From: Henriciella algicola
GTDB taxonomy: Bacteria > Pseudomonadota > Alphaproteobacteria > Caulobacterales > Hyphomonadaceae
NCBI RefSeq assembly: GCF_003576245.1
Contig: NZ_QWGA01000008.1
Coordinates: 62,001-126,000, forward strand
Reading direction: 5' to 3'
Length of the DNA stretch: 64,000 nucleotides
Every line of letters begins with the position of its first letter. Positions within the stretch are counted from its first letter, which is position 1. A program made the position numbers and the translations under genes. A model generated the notes under the pieces. The model did no database searches, had not been told where the DNA came from, and was given only the letters and a program-made list of their open reading frames with translations. Below are positions 7,734-17,569 of this stretch, piece after piece.

Positions 7734-10700
7734 ATGACCGACACGATCGAAAAATACCTCAAAGAACGCCAGAAGCTGATCGAGGCGCACGCCTATGATG
7801 AAGAGTTCGAGAAAGATGCCTGCGGCGTCGGTCTCGTTGCCTCTCTCGATGGCAAGCCAAAGCGCGAAATCGTTGAGATGGGCATCAAGGCGCTCAAGAA
7901 TGTCTGGCACCGCGGCGCCGTCGATGCTGACGGCAAGACCGGCGACGGCGCTGGCATCCGTATTGAGGTCCCGCAGGACTTCTTCCGTGAGCAGGCAGAG
8001 CGCACCGGTCACAACCCGACAGATGATCCGATCTGCGTCGGCCAGATCTTCCTGCCGCGTACCGATCTCGGCAATCAGGAAGCGGCCCGCGCAATCGTGG
8101 AGACCGAAATCCTCCACTTCGGCTTCTACATCTATGGCTGGCGCCAGCCTCCGGTCGACATCTCGGTCATCGGCCAGAAGGCAGCTGATACCCGCCCTGA
8201 AATCGAGCAGGTCATGTTCCGCGACAGCCGCGGGCGTACCTCTGATGAGCTGGAGCGCGCGCTCTATCTCTGCCGCCGCCGCATTGAGCGGAAGGCACGC
8301 GAAGCCGGTATCCCGAGCTTCTACATCTGCTCGCTCAGCCATAAATCGCTGATCTATAAGGGCATGTTCCTCGCCCAGGACATCGACAACTTCTATCTCG
8401 ATCTGAAGGATGAGCGTTTCGTTTCGCCGATCGCCATCTATCACCAGCGCTATTCGACCAACACTTTCCCGCGCTGGGAGCTGGCACAGCCTTTCCGGAT
8501 GCTCGCCCACAATGGCGAGATCAACACGCTGCGCGGTAACCTGAACTGGATGAAGAGCCACGAGATCAAGATGGTCTCCGGCGCGTTCGGTGATGATGTC
8601 GAAGACGTGAAACCTGTCGTGCCGAAAGGTCTCTCGGACTCGGGCGCGCTCGATTCCGTCTTCGAAATCCTCTGCAAGGCCGGACGCACCGCGCCGATGA
8701 CCAAGGCGCTCCTCATCCCGGAAGCCTGGTCCAAGCGCGCGTCGATCATCCCGGACGAGCATGCTGCGCTCTACGCCTACTGTAACTCCGTGATGGAGCC
8801 GTGGGACGGGCCTGCCGCCATCTGCGCCTATGACGGTCGCTGGGCTGTTGCTGGTCTTGACCGCAACGGTCTTCGCCCGCTCCGCTATGCGCTGACCTCC
8901 GATGGCATTCTCGCTGTCGGCTCCGAGACCGGCATGTGCCCGCTTAGCGGTCACGATGTTGTCCGCCGCGGCCATGTGCGCGCTGGCGGCATGATCGCGG
9001 CCAACCTCGAAGAGGGCCGCTTCTATGAGCATGACGAGATCATCGATGAGCTGGCTGGCGAACACCCGTATTCGGACTGGCTGAAAAACGTCAAAGAGCT
9101 TGAAGTCGACATCATGAATGGCGAAGAGCCGCGCCTCTTCGACAAGGAGGCGCTGCTGCGCCGCCAGATGGTCGCGGGCTTCACGCTGGAATCCTCAGAA
9201 CTGATCCTCGCGCCGATGGCAGAGGACGGCAAGGAAGCCATCGGCTCGATGGGCGACGATACGCCAGTCGCGGTCCTCTCTCAGGAATGCCGCCCGCTCT
9301 CGCACTTCTTCCGTCAGAACTTCAGTCAGGTGACAAACCCGCCTGTCGACCCACTGCGCGAAGATCGCGTCATGTCGTTAAAAACGCGGTTCAAGAACCT
9401 CGGCAACATCCTCACCACGGATGAGACCCAACAGAACGTCTTCGTTCTGGAAAGCCCGTTCCTCTCGACCGGCATGTATCACCGTCTGATGGACGTGCTT
9501 GATGAAGGCGTCGAGCATATCGACTGCACCTTCCCGATTTCCAGCGTGAAACATGACGGCCGCGCCCTGAAAGAGGCCCTGTCGCGCATCCAGCGTGAGG
9601 CGGAAGAGGCGGTTCGCGCCGGGCGGGAGCACATCGTCCTGTCTGACGAGAACCAGGACCCTGAGAACGTCGCGATCCCGATGATTCTCGCGACCGGCGC
9701 GGTGCACAGCCACCTCGTCGCCCAAGGCCTCCGCACCTTCTGCTCGCTCACCGTGCGGTCGGCTGAATGTCTCGACACGCATTACTTCGCCGTGCTCGTC
9801 GGTGTGGGCGCAACCTGCGTCAACGCCTACCTCGCACAGGAAGCCATTGCAGATCGCCATGCACGCGGCCTGCTCGGTGACGAGCCGCTCAACTACTATG
9901 TCCAGAACTACAAGAAGGCGATCGAGGCGGGTCTTCTGAAGATCATGTCCAAGATGGGCATCTCGGTAATTTCCTCCTATCGCGGCGGCTACAACTTCGA
10001 GGCGCTCGGCCTCTCGCGTGCGCTGGTTGCTGACTACTTCCCGGGCATGACCAGCCGTATCTCCGGCATTGGTCTCGCTGGTCTTGAGGACAATGCTGTC
10101 GAACGCCACGAACTGGCCTTCGACGAGGACGTCATCTCGCTTCCGGTCGGCGGTTTCTATCGCCTGCGCGCATCGGGTGAGCCGCATGCCCTTGATGGCA
10201 ATCTTATCCACATGCTGCAGGCGGCCTGCGACCGCGGCGACTACGCGCTTTATGAGCGTTATGTCGACGCGCTGAGCGGACGCGCGCCTATCCAGCTGCG
10301 CGACCTTATCGACTTCAAGACCCGCAGCCAGACCTCGATCCCGCTCGAACAAGTCCAGTCGGTCAATGAGATCCGCAAGCGGTTCGTGACGCCAGGCATG
10401 TCGCTTGGCGCGCTCTCACCCGAGGCGCATGGCACGCTCAACGTCGCCATGAACCGGATCGGCGCGAAATCCGTGTCCGGTGAGGGTGGTGAAATCCGTG
10501 AGCGTTACCGCCCGCTTCCGAATGGCGACAATATGAACTCGGCTGTCAAACAGGTGGCCTCTGGCCGCTTCGGCGTGACTGCGGAATACCTCAATGAGTG
10601 CCGTGAAATCGAGATCAAGATCGCTCAGGGCGCAAAGCCCGGCGAGGGCGGCCAGCTGCCCGGCTTCAAGGTGACAGAGCTGATTGCGAAGAACCGTCAC

Positions 10701-12263
10701 GCCACGCCGGGTGTGACGCTTATCTCGCCGCCGCCGCACCACGACATCTACTCGATCGAGGATCTGGCCCAGCTCATCTATGACCTGAAGCAGATCAACC
10801 CTGAATGCCGAGTCTGCGTGAAGCTCGTCGCGCAGTCAGGCGTCGGTACGGTGGCCGCAGGCGTTGCGAAAGCAAAGGCCGACGTGATCCTCATTGCTGG
10901 CGGCGTTGGCGGTACGGGCGCAAGCCCGCAGACCTCCATCAAATATGCCGGCCTTCCATGGGAAATGGGCCTCGCAGAAGCCCATCAGGTGCTCTCGCTC
11001 AACAATCTTCGCGACAAGGTCACCCTGCGGACCGATGGCGGCCTTCGCACTGGCCGCGACATCGTCATCGCGGCGATGCTGGGCGCAGAGGAATACGGTA
11101 TCGGCACGGCATCGCTTGTCGCCATGGGCTGTATCATGGTGCGTCAGTGCCACTCCAACACCTGTCCGGTCGGCGTCTGCGTACAGGACGAAGCCCTTCG
11201 CAAGAAGTTCACGGGCACGGCCGAGAAGGTCGTGAACCTCATGTCCTTCCTTGCCGAAGATGTCCGCCACATCCTCGCAAGCCTTGGCCTCTCATCTCTC
11301 GATGAAGCCGTCGGCCGCACCGATCTTCTGGCGCAGGTCAGCCGCGGTGCCTCGCACCTTGATGACCTCGACCTCAACCCGCTTCTGGTGAAGGTCGAGA
11401 CCACCAAGCCGGTCGTCTACCGTCCTGACCACCGCACCGAAGTTGTCGAAACGCTCGATGCGCAGATCCTGCGCGATGGTGAGCCCTTCTTCACGCGCGG
11501 TGAGAAGATGCAGCTCGAATATGACGTGCAGAACGTGCAGCGCTCCATCGGTGCACGCTGTTCGTCGGCCATCGTTCGCAAGTTCGGTGAGCGCGCCCTG
11601 CCTGAGGGGCGCCTCCGTATCCGTCTGACGGGCAGCGCCGGTCAGTCACTCGGTGCCTTTTCGGTGCAGGGCCTCCTGCTCGACGTTTATGGCGATGCCA
11701 ATGACTATGTCGGCAAGGGCCTGTCTGGTGCAACGATCCAGCTACGCCCGCGCCGTGATGCGCAGCTCGAGGCGTCCGAGAACACCATTATCGGCAATAC
11801 CTGCCTCTATGGTGCCACCAATGGCCGTCTCTTTGCGGCGGGTCAGGCGGGCGTGCGCTTCGCTGTACGTAACTCAGGTGCAGAGGCAGTCGTCGAGGGC
11901 TGCGGCGCGAATGGCTGTGAGTATATGACGGGTGGCCGCGTCGCGATCCTCGGTCCGGTCGGCGACAATTTCGGCGCTGGCATGACGGGCGGCATGGCCT
12001 GGATCTGGGATCCGAAAGGCAACTTTGCCCGCGTCGCAAATCCTGACTCCATCGACTGGTATCCGCTCGCCGACATGTCGGAAGAACATATCGGGCGCTA
12101 TCAGACGCTGCTCGAAATGCATGCCGAACGCACCGGTTCAAAGCGCGCGAAAGAACTCTTGGAGAACTGGGACAAGACGCTGGAACAGACGCACTTCATC
12201 GTCCCGAAAGAGGTCGCTGACCGCATCCTTGGCAGTAAGCAACCACAGCTTCAGGCAGTCTGA
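7734..12263 (+). CDS. gltB: Glutamate synthase large subunit GltB
   Basis: GltB converts glutamine and 2-oxoglutarate to two glutamates. The 1509 residues show the full architecture. A short propeptide precedes the catalytic Cys30 (KDACGVG) of the class II glutamine amidotransferase domain. A central linker domain is followed by the FMN synthase domain containing GEGGQLPGFKV and GGVGGTGASPQTS. The 3Fe-4S cysteines are C1133, C1139 and C1144 (CIMVRQCHSNTC). The C-terminal GXGXG beta-helix completes the protein. The start has an upstream purine-rich TTTCAGGGA site. It forms an operon with gltD. A long antisense open frame on the other strand is a codon-bias artefact. Confidence 0.98.
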   Translation: MTDTIEKYLKERQKLIEAHAYDEEFEKDACGVGLVASLDGKPKREIVEMGIKALKNVWHRGAVDADGKTGDGAGIRIEVPQDFFREQAERTGHNPTDDPICVGQIFLPRTDLGNQEAARAIVETEILHFGFYIYGWRQPPVDISVIGQKAADTRPEIEQVMFRDSRGRTSDELERALYLCRRRIERKAREAGIPSFYICSLSHKSLIYKGMFLAQDIDNFYLDLKDERFVSPIAIYHQRYSTNTFPRWELAQPFRMLAHNGEINTLRGNLNWMKSHEIKMVSGAFGDDVEDVKPVVPKGLSDSGALDSVFEILCKAGRTAPMTKALLIPEAWSKRASIIPDEHAALYAYCNSVMEPWDGPAAICAYDGRWAVAGLDRNGLRPLRYALTSDGILAVGSETGMCPLSGHDVVRRGHVRAGGMIAANLEEGRFYEHDEIIDELAGEHPYSDWLKNVKELEVDIMNGEEPRLFDKEALLRRQMVAGFTLESSELILAPMAEDGKEAIGSMGDDTPVAVLSQECRPLSHFFRQNFSQVTNPPVDPLREDRVMSLKTRFKNLGNILTTDETQQNVFVLESPFLSTGMYHRLMDVLDEGVEHIDCTFPISSVKHDGRALKEALSRIQREAEEAVRAGREHIVLSDENQDPENVAIPMILATGAVHSHLVAQGLRTFCSLTVRSAECLDTHYFAVLVGVGATCVNAYLAQEAIADRHARGLLGDEPLNYYVQNYKKAIEAGLLKIMSKMGISVISSYRGGYNFEALGLSRALVADYFPGMTSRISGIGLAGLEDNAVERHELAFDEDVISLPVGGFYRLRASGEPHALDGNLIHMLQAACDRGDYALYERYVDALSGRAPIQLRDLIDFKTRSQTSIPLEQVQSVNEIRKRFVTPGMSLGALSPEAHGTLNVAMNRIGAKSVSGEGGEIRERYRPLPNGDNMNSAVKQVASGRFGVTAEYLNECREIEIKIAQGAKPGEGGQLPGFKVTELIAKNRHATPGVTLISPPPHHDIYSIEDLAQLIYDLKQINPECRVCVKLVAQSGVGTVAAGVAKAKADVILIAGGVGGTGASPQTSIKYAGLPWEMGLAEAHQVLSLNNLRDKVTLRTDGGLRTGRDIVIAAMLGAEEYGIGTASLVAMGCIMVRQCHSNTCPVGVCVQDEALRKKFTGTAEKVVNLMSFLAEDVRHILASLGLSSLDEAVGRTDLLAQVSRGASHLDDLDLNPLLVKVETTKPVVYRPDHRTEVVETLDAQILRDGEPFFTRGEKMQLEYDVQNVQRSIGARCSSAIVRKFGERALPEGRLRIRLTGSAGQSLGAFSVQGLLLDVYGDANDYVGKGLSGATIQLRPRRDAQLEASENTIIGNTCLYGATNGRLFAAGQAGVRFAVRNSGAEAVVEGCGANGCEYMTGGRVAILGPVGDNFGAGMTGGMAWIWDPKGNFARVANPDSIDWYPLADMSEEHIGRYQTLLEMHAERTGSKRAKELLENWDKTLEQTHFIVPKEVADRILGSKQPQLQAV

Positions 12264-12286
12264 TATCCCGCAACGACATTGAATCA

Positions 12287-12325
12287 GGTGCGCGCGCAGG
12301 CCAGCACTTGCGCAGCGCGCGCACC
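12287..12325 (+). terminator. Strong GC hairpin after gltB
   Basis: Perfect 11-bp arms GGTGCGCGCGC (12287-12297) and GCGCGCGCACC (12315-12325) enclose a 17-base loop. There is no T-run, so it may act as a Rho-assisted 3' end or transcript stabiliser for gltDB rather than an intrinsic terminator. Confidence 0.5.
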
Positions 12326-12377
12326 GCGCCCACCTGTCACCGCAATGCCAGACAGAGAAACCAGTTGATCGCCTGAC

Positions 12378-13544
12378 ATGAGTAAACAGGATTATTACGA
12401 AGTATTGGGCGTCTCGAAAGACGTCGACGCAAAGGCCCTCAAGAGCGCCTATCGCAAGCTTGCGCTGAAATATCACCCTGACCAGAACCCCGGCGACGAT
12501 GCCGCCGAGGCGAAGTTCAAGGAAGTCGGCGAAGCCTATGCGATCCTCTCCGATCCGGAAAAGCGCGCTGCCTATGACCGTTTCGGCCACGCAGCCTTTG
12601 AAGGCGGCGGTGCAGGCCCCGGTGGCGGCAACCCCTTTGGCCAAGGCGATCCCGGCGACATCTTCGAGAATATCTTCAGCCAGGTTTTCGGTGGCGGTTT
12701 TGGCGGCGGTGGTCGTCGCCGCAATGGTCCCGCTCGCGGCAATGACCTTCGCTATGATCTGGAAATCTCGCTCGAGGACGCCTTCACCGGCAAGGATACC
12801 GAGATCACGCTGCCAACGGCGGTCGATTGCGGCACGTGCGATGGCAGCGGCGCGGAGCCCGGCACCAGCCCGGAAACCTGCCCGACCTGTCAGGGTGCAG
12901 GCCGCGTACGTGCCCAACAGGGCTTCTTCACCATGGAACGTACCTGCGCGCGCTGTTCAGGCCGCGGCAAGGTCATTCCGAACCCATGCAAGACGTGTGG
13001 CGGTGCCGGTCAGGTACGCGAAGAGCGCACCCTTCAGGTCAAGATCCCCGCAGGCGTCGAGAGCGGCATGCGTATCCGCCTCGCGGGTGAGGGTGAGCCA
13101 GGCCTCAATGGCGGGCCAAAGGGCGACCTCTACATCTTTATCGACGTGTCAGAGCACGACATCTTCGAGCGTGATGGGCCGAACCTCTATTGCCCGGCAC
13201 CTGTGCCGATGGTGACTGCGGCCCTTGGCGGCGAGATCGAGATCCCGACCATCGATGGTGGCCGCGCCCGCGTCACCGTGCCGGAAGGCGCGCAGACAGG
13301 CCGCAAGCTGCGCCTGCGCGGCAAGGGCATGCCATCGCTTCGTGGTTCCGGCCATGGCGGTGACCTCTTTGTCGAGATGATCGTGGAAACCCCGCGCAAC
13401 CTGTCTGCCCGCCAGAAAGAGCTGCTGCGTGAGTTCTGCGAATGCTCAGGCGCTGACTGCAATCCGGAAAGCGAAGGCTTTCTAGGTCGCGTTAAGAAGT
13501 TCTGGGACGGCATGACCGGCGAGGACGGCCAGCGCCCGAACTAG
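12378..13544 (+). CDS. dnaJ: Chaperone DnaJ
   Basis: DnaJ is the Hsp40 co-chaperone that stimulates DnaK ATPase and delivers unfolded clients. Its 388 residues are in the canonical order: J-domain with HPD at residues 33-35, Gly/Phe-rich linker (about 75-115), four zinc-binding CxxCxGxG repeats ([32 protein letters not shown]), and the C-terminal substrate-binding and dimer domains. dnaK is not adjacent in this window; the neighbour is gltB, so dnaJ is probably transcribed alone. Its stop TAG lies inside the CTAG shared with the convergent hydrolase gene. Confidence 0.96.
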   Translation: MSKQDYYEVLGVSKDVDAKALKSAYRKLALKYHPDQNPGDDAAEAKFKEVGEAYAILSDPEKRAAYDRFGHAAFEGGGAGPGGGNPFGQGDPGDIFENIFSQVFGGGFGGGGRRRNGPARGNDLRYDLEISLEDAFTGKDTEITLPTAVDCGTCDGSGAEPGTSPETCPTCQGAGRVRAQQGFFTMERTCARCSGRGKVIPNPCKTCGGAGQVREERTLQVKIPAGVESGMRIRLAGEGEPGLNGGPKGDLYIFIDVSEHDIFERDGPNLYCPAPVPMVTAALGGEIEIPTIDGGRARVTVPEGAQTGRKLRLRGKGMPSLRGSGHGGDLFVEMIVETPRNLSARQKELLREFCECSGADCNPESEGFLGRVKKFWDGMTGEDGQRPN

Positions 13545-14302
13545 GCGCTGGGTTTAACAGCCTCGGCGATTTCCGCACAGGTCGCCTTCAGCCTCGCAAT
13601 ATCCTGCGGGCGTGACAGGCGATGATCACCATCCTTGATGAGGTGGAAGACCAGGTCTTCGCTTGTCATGGCGCTCACCAACCGCTCGGCATGCTTCCAC
13701 GGCACATCCGGGTCCTGCATCCCCTGCAGGATGCGCACAGGCCCGTTAAAATTGATCGCTTCGTCCAGTATCGACCAGGTCTTGCCGTCCTCGATCAGAG
13801 CACGCGTAATCGGGTAGGGATCGCCATAGTCCGACGGCCGAAGGTGCAACCCCTTTTCCATGATCTCAGCCTGCGCCTCGCTTGAGAATTCAGGCCACAT
13901 CAGTTTTTCGGTGAAGTCTGGCGCAGGCGCGATGAGGACCAGGCCGTTTACGCGCTCTGGCAGCGCCATCAGCGACAACAGCGCCATCCAGCCGCCCATG
14001 CTGGAGCCGACAAGGATGAGGTCGCCGTCTGTTTGCGCTGTGATCGCCGCGAGCGCGTCTTCGCGCCATGCGCTGATTGTGCCGTCCTCGAAGGCGCCGC
14101 CAGACTGGCCATGCCCGGAATAGTCAAAAGCGAGGAAGCTATGGCCCTGCGCAGCTGCCCATGTTTCCAGCTCGGTGACCTTGCCGCCCATCATGTCGGA
14201 CTTGAAACCGGACAGCCACACAAAGGTGAGGCCCGTCTTTCCATGACTGCGGCGGAAGGCGATACGGCGGCTTTGCGGCGTTTCGAAATACTGTGTCGTC
14301 AT
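13541..14302 (-). CDS. Alpha/beta hydrolase
   Basis: This 253-residue protein has a compact alpha/beta-hydrolase fold. It shows an oxyanion-type segment (WLSGFKSDM), the nucleophile elbow G99-S-S101-M-G103, a late Asp (MQDPDVPW) and the catalytic His227 (DGDHRLS). The layout resembles the ABHD10/small-serine-esterase group, so an esterase or thioesterase activity is likely; the substrate is unknown. There is no signal peptide. It converges on dnaJ and the two stop codons share a CTAG. Confidence 0.85.
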   Translation of the reverse strand: MTTQYFETPQSRRIAFRRSHGKTGLTFVWLSGFKSDMMGGKVTELETWAAAQGHSFLAFDYSGHGQSGGAFEDGTISAWREDALAAITAQTDGDLILVGSSMGGWMALLSLMALPERVNGLVLIAPAPDFTEKLMWPEFSSEAQAEIMEKGLHLRPSDYGDPYPITRALIEDGKTWSILDEAINFNGPVRILQGMQDPDVPWKHAERLVSAMTSEDLVFHLIKDGDHRLSRPQDIARLKATCAEIAEAVKPSA

Positions 14303-14434
14303 GGCAGGAAGGCGTTGCGCGGGCTGCAGGTCTTGTCAACCAAGTCCCTTGGCGAACACCTTGCTTACGCGCTAGAGCGGCTGTGAATTGCTGCATTCAC
14401 GCCAGAACGGGTGCGAGAGAAAGATCCTGTGCGC

Positions 14435-15622
14435 ATGACAGAGACGGCGCTGCCAGACCTTGGCGGCAAGACCATACTCCAGGTGATCCCCGAAATGTCG
14501 GCCGGCGGGGCTGAGCGCACGACGCTGGAAGTCGCTGAAGCCATCATCGAAGCGGGCGGGCGCGCCATTGTCGCTAGTGAGGCTGGCCGGCTTGTCAGCG
14601 CGCTGGAGGCAGCAGGCGGCGAACATGTGCCCTTCGCCCTGAAGACAAAGAACCCGCTCAGCATCTATTCCAATGCAGGCAAGCTGGCAGACTTGATCGA
14701 GGCGTGCGGCATCGATCTCGTCCATGCACGCTCACGCGCCCCGGCATGGAGCGCGCTATGGGCCGCGCGCCGGACAGGCCGGGCATTCGTGACGACCTAT
14801 CACGGGGCCTATTCCGGCAAGTCCGCGCTCAAAAAGGTCTACAATTCGGTGATGGCGCGCGGCGACGTCGTTATCGCCAATTCCGAATGGACCGCCAATC
14901 ATGTCCAGTCCGTCCACAGCACACCGGGTGAGCGCCTCGTCACCATCCCGCGCGGGGTGGACTTCGACGTGTTCGATGAGGCCGCCGTCAGCCCGGACCG
15001 GATCGAGGCGATCCGTAACAACTGGCAGATTGAAGCGGCAAAGCCGACCATTCTGCTGCTGCCGGGTCGCCTGACGAGCTGGAAGGGCCAGCTTGTGGCG
15101 ATTGAGGCTTTTTCCAGGCTGGATGAGAGCCTTCGGGCGGGCACCATCCTGATCCTCGCTGGTGACGCGCAGGGGCGCGACAAATACCAGGAAGAGCTGG
15201 AGCAGGCGATCGAGACCTACGGGCTCGGCCATGCCGTGCGAATCGTCGGTCATACCGATGACATGGCCGCGGCCTATGCTGCCTCAGATATCGTCCTTGC
15301 GCCTTCCACGCGTCCTGAAGCATTTGGCCGGGTTGCCGCCGAGGCATCTGCCATGGGCAAACCCGTCATTGCTGCAGATCATGGCGGGCAGCGGGAGATC
15401 GTTGAGGACAGGCGCACTGGACTACGGGTTGAGCCGGGTAACCCTGCGTCATTGGCCACCGCAATCGGCGCGCTCCTTGCATTGGACGGGCCAGAAAGAC
15501 ACGCGATTGGGGCAGCTGGCCGTGCCCATGTGCGTGAGCGGTTTTCCAAACGGGGTCTGCAGGTCGCGACCCTGTCGGTATACAAACGCGTCTTCGAAGC
15601 GCGTGAGGAGCAGTCGAATTGA
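14435..15622 (+). CDS. Glycosyltransferase family 4
   Basis: A retaining GT-B glycosyltransferase (about 395 residues). The N-terminal domain begins TILQVIPEMSAGGAERTTLE, the GT4 type with a Gly-Gly-Ala-Glu loop. The C-terminal donor-binding domain contains the E-x7-E motif (PEAFGRVAAEASAMGKPVIA). The likely role is lipopolysaccharide or capsule sugar addition at the inner membrane. ATG 14435 is preferred; a GTG at 14411 would add eight residues not typical of the family. It overlaps the next glycosyltransferase gene by four bases, so the two are co-translated. Confidence 0.88.
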   Translation: MTETALPDLGGKTILQVIPEMSAGGAERTTLEVAEAIIEAGGRAIVASEAGRLVSALEAAGGEHVPFALKTKNPLSIYSNAGKLADLIEACGIDLVHARSRAPAWSALWAARRTGRAFVTTYHGAYSGKSALKKVYNSVMARGDVVIANSEWTANHVQSVHSTPGERLVTIPRGVDFDVFDEAAVSPDRIEAIRNNWQIEAAKPTILLLPGRLTSWKGQLVAIEAFSRLDESLRAGTILILAGDAQGRDKYQEELEQAIETYGLGHAVRIVGHTDDMAAAYAASDIVLAPSTRPEAFGRVAAEASAMGKPVIAADHGGQREIVEDRRTGLRVEPGNPASLATAIGALLALDGPERHAIGAAGRAHVRERFSKRGLQVATLSVYKRVFEAREEQSN

Positions 15623-16653
15623 GCAGAAGCGCTAATCCTGGAGAGAAAGCCAGGCGCGTCCTCGTCATCAAACTCAGCGCTCTGGGCGATTTCGTCCTGG
15701 CGCTCGGGGCCATGCGCGCCATCCGCGCAGCCCATCCAAAGGCGAGCATCACGCTCCTGACGACGCCGCCCTATGAAGGTCTCGCCAAGGCGACCGGCTT
15801 TTTCCAGAAGATCGAGACCGATGGACGCCCTGAAGGCCTGAAGGCCACACGCGCGCTCCTCAAACGCATCCGCGAGCAGAAATACGACATCGTCTACGAC
15901 CTCCAAACGTCGGGCCGTACGGCGAACTATTTCAAGGCGCTGAACATGCCGATGCGCAAGCCGCCGCTCTGGTCGGGTCACGCTGCCGGTGCTGCATTTG
16001 AACACAAGGGGCCTGAGCGCGAGCGCATGCACAGTATCGACCGGTTCGGCGCACAGCTCGAAATCGCTGGTCTCGGGCCAGAGACGACCGGGGGCCAATG
16101 GCCGCCCATGCCGGACATGTCCTTCGTGCGCCGTGCACTCGGCGACTCGCCGTCGCTCCTGCCGGAATATTTCTCGATTTACGGCCCCTATGCGCTGATC
16201 ATCCCCGGCGCTTCCAGCCATCGCAGCGCCAAGCGCTGGCCACCTGAACGCTATGCCGCGCTTGCCTCACGCATCGCAGAAGCAGGCGTCACGCCCGTCC
16301 TGATCGGCTCCAAGGCCGAAGCAGAAATCGGGCAGACGATCTGTCAGGCCGAGCCGCGCACCAAGAACCTCGTCAATCGCACCAGCCTCTTCCAGATCGT
16401 GACGCTGGCTGATCAGGCGCTTTTCGCTGTTGGCAATGACACCGGGCCCATGCATATGGCGGCACTTTCCCGGTGTCCGGGCGTTGCCCTTTTTGCCACA
16501 AGCGAGAGCGACCCATCCAAGGCCGCGCCGCGCGGCGCACAGATGATTATCTGTCAGGCGCCGACGCTCGATGAGCTCAGCGTGCGTGATGTCTGGCAGG
16601 CCGTTCAGATGCTTGGTGCAATTCCCGGGCGCGATAAAGTCGCCCAAACTTGA
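15619..16653 (+). CDS. Glycosyltransferase family 9 (heptosyltransferase-like)
   Basis: This 344-residue protein has the GT9 hallmarks: an N-terminal VLVIKLSALGDFVLALGA, then IIPGASSHRSAKRWP and the nucleotide-sugar-binding GNDTGPMHMAA in the C-domain. GT9 enzymes transfer heptoses or related sugars to the lipopolysaccharide core. Start is TTG at 15619, four bases into the 3' end of the preceding gene (TTGA), with GAGGAG upstream. The two glycosyltransferases probably act in the same core-oligosaccharide step. Confidence 0.88.
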   Translation: MSRSANPGEKARRVLVIKLSALGDFVLALGAMRAIRAAHPKASITLLTTPPYEGLAKATGFFQKIETDGRPEGLKATRALLKRIREQKYDIVYDLQTSGRTANYFKALNMPMRKPPLWSGHAAGAAFEHKGPERERMHSIDRFGAQLEIAGLGPETTGGQWPPMPDMSFVRRALGDSPSLLPEYFSIYGPYALIIPGASSHRSAKRWPPERYAALASRIAEAGVTPVLIGSKAEAEIGQTICQAEPRTKNLVNRTSLFQIVTLADQALFAVGNDTGPMHMAALSRCPGVALFATSESDPSKAAPRGAQMIICQAPTLDELSVRDVWQAVQMLGAIPGRDKVAQT

Positions 16654-16700
16654 AAATTCGGCCGGAAATCGGCATATTCCGGTTCGCTTTAATTTGCTCA

Positions 16701-16716
16701 AAGGAGAAGAGCCATA
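16701..16716 (+). promoter_or_regulatory. infC: Ribosome-binding site and ATA start of infC
   Basis: AAGGAGA at 16701-16707 lies six bases before ATA at 16714. In the infC frame, the interval from the upstream stop (TAA 16690-16692) to ATG 16834 has no ATG, GTG or TTG codon. The N-terminal residues conserved in IF3 are encoded between 16714 and 16834, so initiation must use a rare codon. The spacing selects ATA. Confidence 0.85.
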
Positions 16717-17256
16717 GCACGTAGACCGCATGCGGCACCGCCATCCAAAAGAAACACTGGGCCGCGCATCAATCGGGACATCAAGGCAGATAAGGTTCTG
16801 CTGATCGACGAAGAAGGCGAAAAGCAGGGTGTAATGCCGCTCATGGCTGCACTGGATGCCGCCGCTGAGGCGGGCCTCGACCTTGTCGAAGTGTCGCCTA
16901 ACCAGGAAGTCCCGGTCTGCAAGATCATCGACTATGGTAAGCTCCGCTACGAAGAGCAGAAAAAGAAGGCGGCTGCCAAGAAGAAGCAGAAGTCAGCTGA
17001 GCTCAAAGAAATCAAGATGCGTCCGAACATCGACACCCATGACTATGAGGTGAAGACTAAATCGATGACTCGCTTCTTCGAAGACGGCGACAAGGTGAAA
17101 GTCACGCTCCGCTTCCGCGGCCGCGAAATGGCGCACCAGCATCTCGGCATGGAACTCCTCCAGAAGGTGAAGGAAGAGTTCGCAGAGACTGCCAAGGTCG
17201 AGCTGGAGCCAAAGCTCGAAGGCCGTCAGATGACCATGGTGATGGCACCGCGCTAG
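16714..17256 (+). CDS. infC: Translation initiation factor IF-3
   Basis: IF-3 binds the 30S subunit, blocks premature 50S joining and discriminates against non-canonical start codons. From ATA 16714 the product is 180 residues, the usual length. The N-terminal part includes [21 protein letters not shown] Lys-rich linker (about residues 80-95) precedes the C-terminal domain with [15 protein letters not shown] and [16 protein letters not shown]. Starting at the first ATG (16834) would delete 40 residues, including the conserved GPRINRDI. An ATA start fits the known autoregulation of infC, in which IF-3 rejects its own unusual initiation codon. rpmI and rplT follow downstream. Confidence 0.95.
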   Translation: MARRPHAAPPSKRNTGPRINRDIKADKVLLIDEEGEKQGVMPLMAALDAAAEAGLDLVEVSPNQEVPVCKIIDYGKLRYEEQKKKAAAKKKQKSAELKEIKMRPNIDTHDYEVKTKSMTRFFEDGDKVKVTLRFRGREMAHQHLGMELLQKVKEEFAETAKVELEPKLEGRQMTMVMAPR

Positions 17257-17265
17257 GGCGACGAA

Positions 17266-17387
17266 TGCCCCCTCCGCCTGCCGGCACCTCCCCCGTGAAC
17301 GGGGGAGGACATCCAACACTTTGAAGTCTTGTTCTTCCTTCCCCCGCTTGCGGGGGAAGTGGCCCGCGAATGCGGGTCGATGGGGGC
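17266..17387. repeat. Dispersed intergenic palindromic repeat, copy 1
   Basis: This 122-bp block has two hairpins: CCTCCCCCGT-GA-ACGGGGGAGG (17287-17308) and CTTCCCCCGC-TT-GCGGGGGAAG (17338-17359). The tail is GTGGCCCGCGAATGCGGG. The same order of elements recurs at 59964-60079 with only scattered changes in the stems and a variable middle, and its left part recurs inverted at 60178-60220. It sits between infC and rpmI and may affect their transcript. Confidence 0.8.
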
Positions 17388-17569
17388 ACTGGAACTCAGC
17401 GTATTAGCGGTCAGTCAGAACTGCGTATTCTGCCAAGCTGCGCCTTGATTTAGGCGCGTCTTTCCGTCATAAGCCCCCTCTTTCGAGCACTGCGGGCCAA
17501 AACGGCATGCCTGCGGGCTCATGAACGACTAGACAGTGGTCGCCACGTGCGTCCCGACAGGAGATCGAA
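17388..17569 (+). other. Non-coding leader before rpmI-rplT
   Basis: No gene is visible. The stretch contains short dyads, for example GCGCC/GGCGC around a TTGATTTA loop and a GGCATGCC palindrome, then the rpmI ribosome-binding site AGGAGA (17559-17564). In many bacteria this leader carries the L20 autoregulatory site. I see no specific match that would prove it here. Confidence 0.4.

Noticed and set aside
7185-9065. 626-codon open frame on the minus strand over gltD/gltB
   Set aside because: It is antisense to well-supported gltD-gltB, has no family motif and is explained by GC codon bias of the real frame.
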